NCBI GenBank assembly: GCA_021775935.1 | Contig: JAJFGY010000047.1 | Span: forward strand, 1 to 33,676 | Length of the DNA: 33,676 nucleotides | Direction: 5' to 3' | Source: Alphaproteobacteria bacterium | Lineage (GTDB): Bacteria; Pseudomonadota; Alphaproteobacteria; Parvibaculales; Parvibaculaceae | Shown: piece by piece, positions 31,259-33,676 of the stretch | Numbering within the stretch: position 1 is the first letter of the stretch | Layout: each line of letters opens with the position of its first letter | Translations under genes and position numbers: made by a program | Notes under the pieces: generated by a model | The model's database searches: none | Told to the model about the DNA's origin: nothing | Seen by the model: the letters and a program-made list of their open reading frames with translations, nothing else

Positions 31259-32038
31259 GTGGAAACAGATGTGGCATCCAAAAACCCGGCTGGTCTCAAG
31301 ATGCGAGAACTTGAGCAAGCTACCGGTGTTGGTCGCGAGACAATCCGTTTCTACATACGTGAAGGTCTATTGCCTGAACCAGAACGGCCCAAGCGCAATG
31401 TTGCGCGGTATAGCGATGTGCACGTCGTGCGTCTGAAATCCATCAAGAAGCTACAGCAGGAGCGATTTCTTCCGCTCAATGTGATCAAAGAAATCGTCAA
31501 AGCACAGGACGGAGAACCTGCTTCAGGCATTGAGAGTTTTGTCGGGCTAGAGAATGCGCTTTATCCGTTGCTCGGCGATCCCGGAAAACTTGAACCGCGG
31601 CGGCTGACAGACGTTGCAAGCGATTCTGGTTTTACTGTCGAAGATGTTGATGAGCTGATTGCGCTTGGTTTCGTCAATGTTGACGAGCGTGAGGGAGTGC
31701 GGTGGCTTGACAGTCGCAATGCGCGCATCGTCGCCCTGTGGCGGGGTATACAGGATGCTGGATTTTCTGAGGAGAAGGGTTACACGGCAGAGACCTGGAG
31801 CATTTACGGCACATTTCTAAGCTGGCTGGTTCAGCAAGAGGTGAGTTCATTTTACACTAATCTCGCCGACCAGGTTGGACAGTCAGAAGCTGCAGAAATG
31901 GCGGCCGAGGGAATACGTATTATGAATGAAATTATTCCCCTCATGCGAACGGACCGGCTCATTCGTGCTGTCGAGGAGATTAGCCAGAGTGGTAACCTTC
32001 CTGGCACCGCAGAGGACGACACCTCATCAGATGCCTGA
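31259..32038 (+). CDS. MerR family transcriptional regulator
   Basis: The start is taken as GTG 31259 (259 aa), with a modest AGG about ten bases upstream. ATG 31301 is an alternative that begins exactly at the domain but has no ribosome site. The winged helix-turn-helix occupies about residues 15-85 (MRELEQATGVGRETIRFYIR, then ARYSDVHVVRLKSIKKLQ, then FLPLNVIKEIV). The remaining 170 residues are helical, with a second small helical segment at about 115-150 (RRLTDVASDSGFTVEDVDEL) that itself looks like a HTH. There are no conserved Cys motifs of metal-sensing MerR proteins. It probably senses an organic ligand and may control the acyl-CoA synthetase gene just upstream. A C-terminal TetR_C-like helical ligand region is possible. 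Confidence 0.88.
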   Translation: METDVASKNPAGLKMRELEQATGVGRETIRFYIREGLLPEPERPKRNVARYSDVHVVRLKSIKKLQQERFLPLNVIKEIVKAQDGEPASGIESFVGLENALYPLLGDPGKLEPRRLTDVASDSGFTVEDVDELIALGFVNVDEREGVRWLDSRNARIVALWRGIQDAGFSEEKGYTAETWSIYGTFLSWLVQQEVSSFYTNLADQVGQSEAAEMAAEGIRIMNEIIPLMRTDRLIRAVEEISQSGNLPGTAEDDTSSDA

Positions 32039-32069
32039 TAGGGAGGGTGGCCCTGTAAAGCGCTCCCTA
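32039..32069. other. Inverted repeat between convergent genes, possible weak terminator
   Basis: TAGGGAG (32039-32045) and CTCCCTA (32063-32069) are perfect 7-bp arms around 17 nt. The site lies between the MerR gene stop (32036-32038) and the ABC ATPase stop (32067-32069). No T-run follows on either strand, so classic intrinsic termination is doubtful. Confidence 0.35.
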
Positions 32070-33167
32070 CTCTGCAAAGAGGAGCGTGTCTTCTGTACGC
32101 CAACTCACCCAGACTGCGTCTCCTTGCGTATATCCTGAGCCAACGCCTCTTTCAGCATTTGTGATCTCAGCAAGAATGGGTGTGGCAGCGCCTACTTCCA
32201 CGTAGAGATTTGAGTAGCCGCCATAATAGGCAATGTCTGCGACTGTTCCCTGGATCGACAGGAGGTTGCTGTCTGCTGGCTTGTCGCGGCTGACACTGAC
32301 TTTCTCAGGTCGAACGGCAAGGCATACCGAGCCAGTGGTGGTGCCATTGAGCACCTGGTCAGAAAGTGGCGCAGCGCTCACATTGACTTTGCCTTCTCCG
32401 GCAGGGGATGCACTGCCGTTGAACAGGTTGATCTGTCCAATGAAATCTCCAACAAACTGGCTTGTCGGATGCTCATAGAGCTCAGCGGGGCTTGCTACCT
32501 GACGCACAATGCCTGCTTCCATCACGGCAATGCGGTCCGCCATTGAGAGGGCCTCTGCCTGGTCGTGGGTCACAATGACAAAGGTGATGCCCACGGTTTT
32601 TTGCAGGCGAACAAGTTCCAGCTGCATGGCTTCGCGCAATTTGGCATCGAGGGCTGAGAGCGGCTCGTCGAGAAGCAGGACACTTGGGCGCTTGATTAGC
32701 GCTCTGGCAAGAGCCACACGCTGGCGTTGCCCACCTGAGAGTTCGTCGGGCATGCGCGCACCAAGGCCACCCAGCTTTACAAGCTCCAGGGCTTCTTCTA
32801 CGCGGGTTGAAATTTCTTTTCTGGCAACACCATCAATCTTGAGGCCGTATCCAACATTCTGCGCCACCGTCATGTGGGGGAAAACCGCGTAAGACTGGAA
32901 CACCATATTCACCGGGCGCTTGTTGGCCTGAACATCGGCCATATTGTCGCCGTCAATCGTCACCGTGCCCTCGGTGGGCGTTTCAAAGCCTGCGAGCATC
33001 CGAAGGAGCGTGGTTTTTCCACAGCCAGAAGGTCCCAGCAGCGCAAAGAACTCCCCCCTGTCGACGGTCAAGGAAACATTGTCTACGGCACGAACATCAG
33101 AGCCATAGATTTTGGTGACGTCTTTGATCTCGATAATGGGTGCGTCTGACGGGGCGGGGCTTTGCAT
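32067..33167 (-). CDS. Polyamine-type ABC transporter ATP-binding protein (PotA/PotG-like)
   Basis: The 366-residue ATPase starts at ATG 33167 with AGG six bases upstream. Walker A GPSGCGKT (45-52), the Q-loop (VFQSYAVFPHMT), signature LSGGQRQRVALARAL (143-157), Walker B VLLLDEP (163-169), D-loop SALDAKLRE and switch His in IVTHDQAEA are intact. A C-terminal TOBE domain (about 235-366, including CLAVRPEKVSV) is typical of CUT1/polyamine-type ATPases. It energises import by pairing with two permeases. The permease gene ends 1 nt before its start, so they are co-transcribed. The partner type suggests putrescine or spermidine, but related importers take other cations, opines or iron. It is the last gene of the operon as seen here. 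Confidence 0.93.
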   Translation of the reverse strand: MQSPAPSDAPIIEIKDVTKIYGSDVRAVDNVSLTVDRGEFFALLGPSGCGKTTLLRMLAGFETPTEGTVTIDGDNMADVQANKRPVNMVFQSYAVFPHMTVAQNVGYGLKIDGVARKEISTRVEEALELVKLGGLGARMPDELSGGQRQRVALARALIKRPSVLLLDEPLSALDAKLREAMQLELVRLQKTVGITFVIVTHDQAEALSMADRIAVMEAGIVRQVASPAELYEHPTSQFVGDFIGQINLFNGSASPAGEGKVNVSAAPLSDQVLNGTTTGSVCLAVRPEKVSVSRDKPADSNLLSIQGTVADIAYYGGYSNLYVEVGAATPILAEITNAERGVGSGYTQGDAVWVSWRTEDTLLFAE

Positions 33168-33168
33168 A

Positions 33169-33676
33169 TCAACCTGCTTGCAACATGTTGTTTCGGTTCT
33201 GGAGCCGGAGCGCCAGGGCGGTAATGATCACGGTGATCACAATGAGCACTGTAGAGGCAGCATTCACCTCTGGCGTGACGGAGAAGCGAACCATTGAGTA
33301 GATCTTCACTGGGAAGGTGAGTGTTCCTGGTCCAGAGGTAAAGAAAGTAATGACGAAATCGTCCAGAGAAAGCGTAAAGGCCAGCAGGGCCCCTGCGATC
33401 AGGCCTGGTTTCATATGAGGGACAATAATGTCTCTAAATACCTGAAATTCGCTCGCACCCAGATCCTTCGCACTCTCTGAGAGCTCTGTATTGAAACTTT
33501 CAAGGCGCGCGCGAATGACGATTGCGGCAAAGGGGAAGCTGAATGCGATATGGGCAATGGTGATGGCAGAGAGATTGAACGGCCATACCCAGCCGCCTGT
33601 ATTAAAACCGGTTCGCAAGAAAAATACCATGAGCGCCACGCCCATACAGATTTCGGGGATGACGACTGGCAAGGCC
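33169..33676 (-). CDS. Polyamine-type ABC transporter permease (PotC/PotI-like), 5' end outside window
   Basis: The frame stays open to the window edge, so the start and the N-terminal membrane segments are missing. The visible 168 residues begin in a LPVVIPEICMGVALMVFF membrane segment. They continue with WPFNLSAITIAHIAFSFPFA and the EAA loop ESAKDLGASEFQVFRDIIVP (the coupling helix that docks on the ATPase). After these come AGALLAFTLSLDDFVITFF, PVKIYSMVRFSVTPEVNA and a last hydrophobic helix VLIVITVIITALALRL. The SLDDFVITFF and PEVNA strings are typical of PotC/PotI. It resides in the inner membrane and forms the translocation path with a sister permease whose gene should lie further right. 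Its TGA is one base from the ATPase start codon. Confidence 0.93.
   Translation of the reverse strand, partial: ALPVVIPEICMGVALMVFFLRTGFNTGGWVWPFNLSAITIAHIAFSFPFAAIVIRARLESFNTELSESAKDLGASEFQVFRDIIVPHMKPGLIAGALLAFTLSLDDFVITFFTSGPGTLTFPVKIYSMVRFSVTPEVNAASTVLIVITVIITALALRLQNRNNMLQAG

Noticed and set aside
1-33676. Phage, transposon, toxin-antitoxin, CRISPR or other classic defence islands
   Set aside because: I saw no integrase, transposase, direct-repeat array, tRNA-flanked junction or abrupt composition shift by eye. The CHAT gene is the only part related to defence families, and it appears to be exported.

Overview
The window looks like a chromosomal segment of an alphaproteobacterium, moderately GC-rich, with tightly packed operons and many fatty-acid, aromatic and glutathione-linked genes. 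The mix (wax ester synthase/DGAT, several acyl-CoA dehydrogenases and crotonases, DUF2855, YkgJ-type Cys-cluster protein, polyamine-type ABC transporter) would fit a marine, lipid- or hydrocarbon-using lineage such as Parvibaculum relatives. That placement is inference from gene content only; no rRNA or other marker gene is present. I found no tRNA, rRNA, CRISPR array, insertion sequence, integrase or phage gene.

Region 1 (1-6924) is a cell-envelope module. It holds the 3' end of a beta-helical filamentous-haemagglutinin-like adhesin, then, sharing an ATGA stop/start, a CHAT-domain (caspase-like) lipoprotein with helical repeats. Converging on these is a two-gene operon: a CHASE2 membrane protein without an enzymatic output domain and a secreted FecR-like protein that overlaps it by 23 nt. 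This is the most unusual system in the window.

Region 2 (6981-11646) carries an acyl-CoA dehydrogenase, a GST, an alpha/beta hydrolase, and a WS/DGAT acyltransferase with a histone-like Lys/Ala tail. The hydrolase and the acyltransferase converge on a shared terminator.

Region 3 (11647-14747) is a likely three-gene ring-cleavage operon: FAH-family hydrolase, two-domain extradiol dioxygenase, and GST-fold protein. An inverted repeat lies ahead of it and a terminator behind it.

Region 4 (14767-19042) has a small secreted protein. Divergent to it is an operon of DUF2855 protein, YtcJ-like amidohydrolase and CobW/G3E GTPase metallochaperone.

Region 5 (19039-25147) has a TetR repressor divergent from an operon of crotonase, acyl-CoA dehydrogenase, HsaA-like flavoprotein and maleylacetate-reductase-like Fe-ADH. 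A second crotonase ends 3 nt from it on the other strand. This looks like a CoA-ester catabolic cluster for an unknown, perhaps cyclic, substrate.

Region 6 (25408-33676) holds a thiolase, an orphan ZnuA with a His-rich loop, a YkgJ-type protein, a third GST, an acyl-CoA synthetase followed by a MerR regulator, and the ATPase and partial permease of a polyamine-type ABC importer running off the right edge.

Many start codons were moved from the longest open frame to an internal start with a better Shine-Dalgarno sequence or a better family fit. The reasons are given entry by entry.
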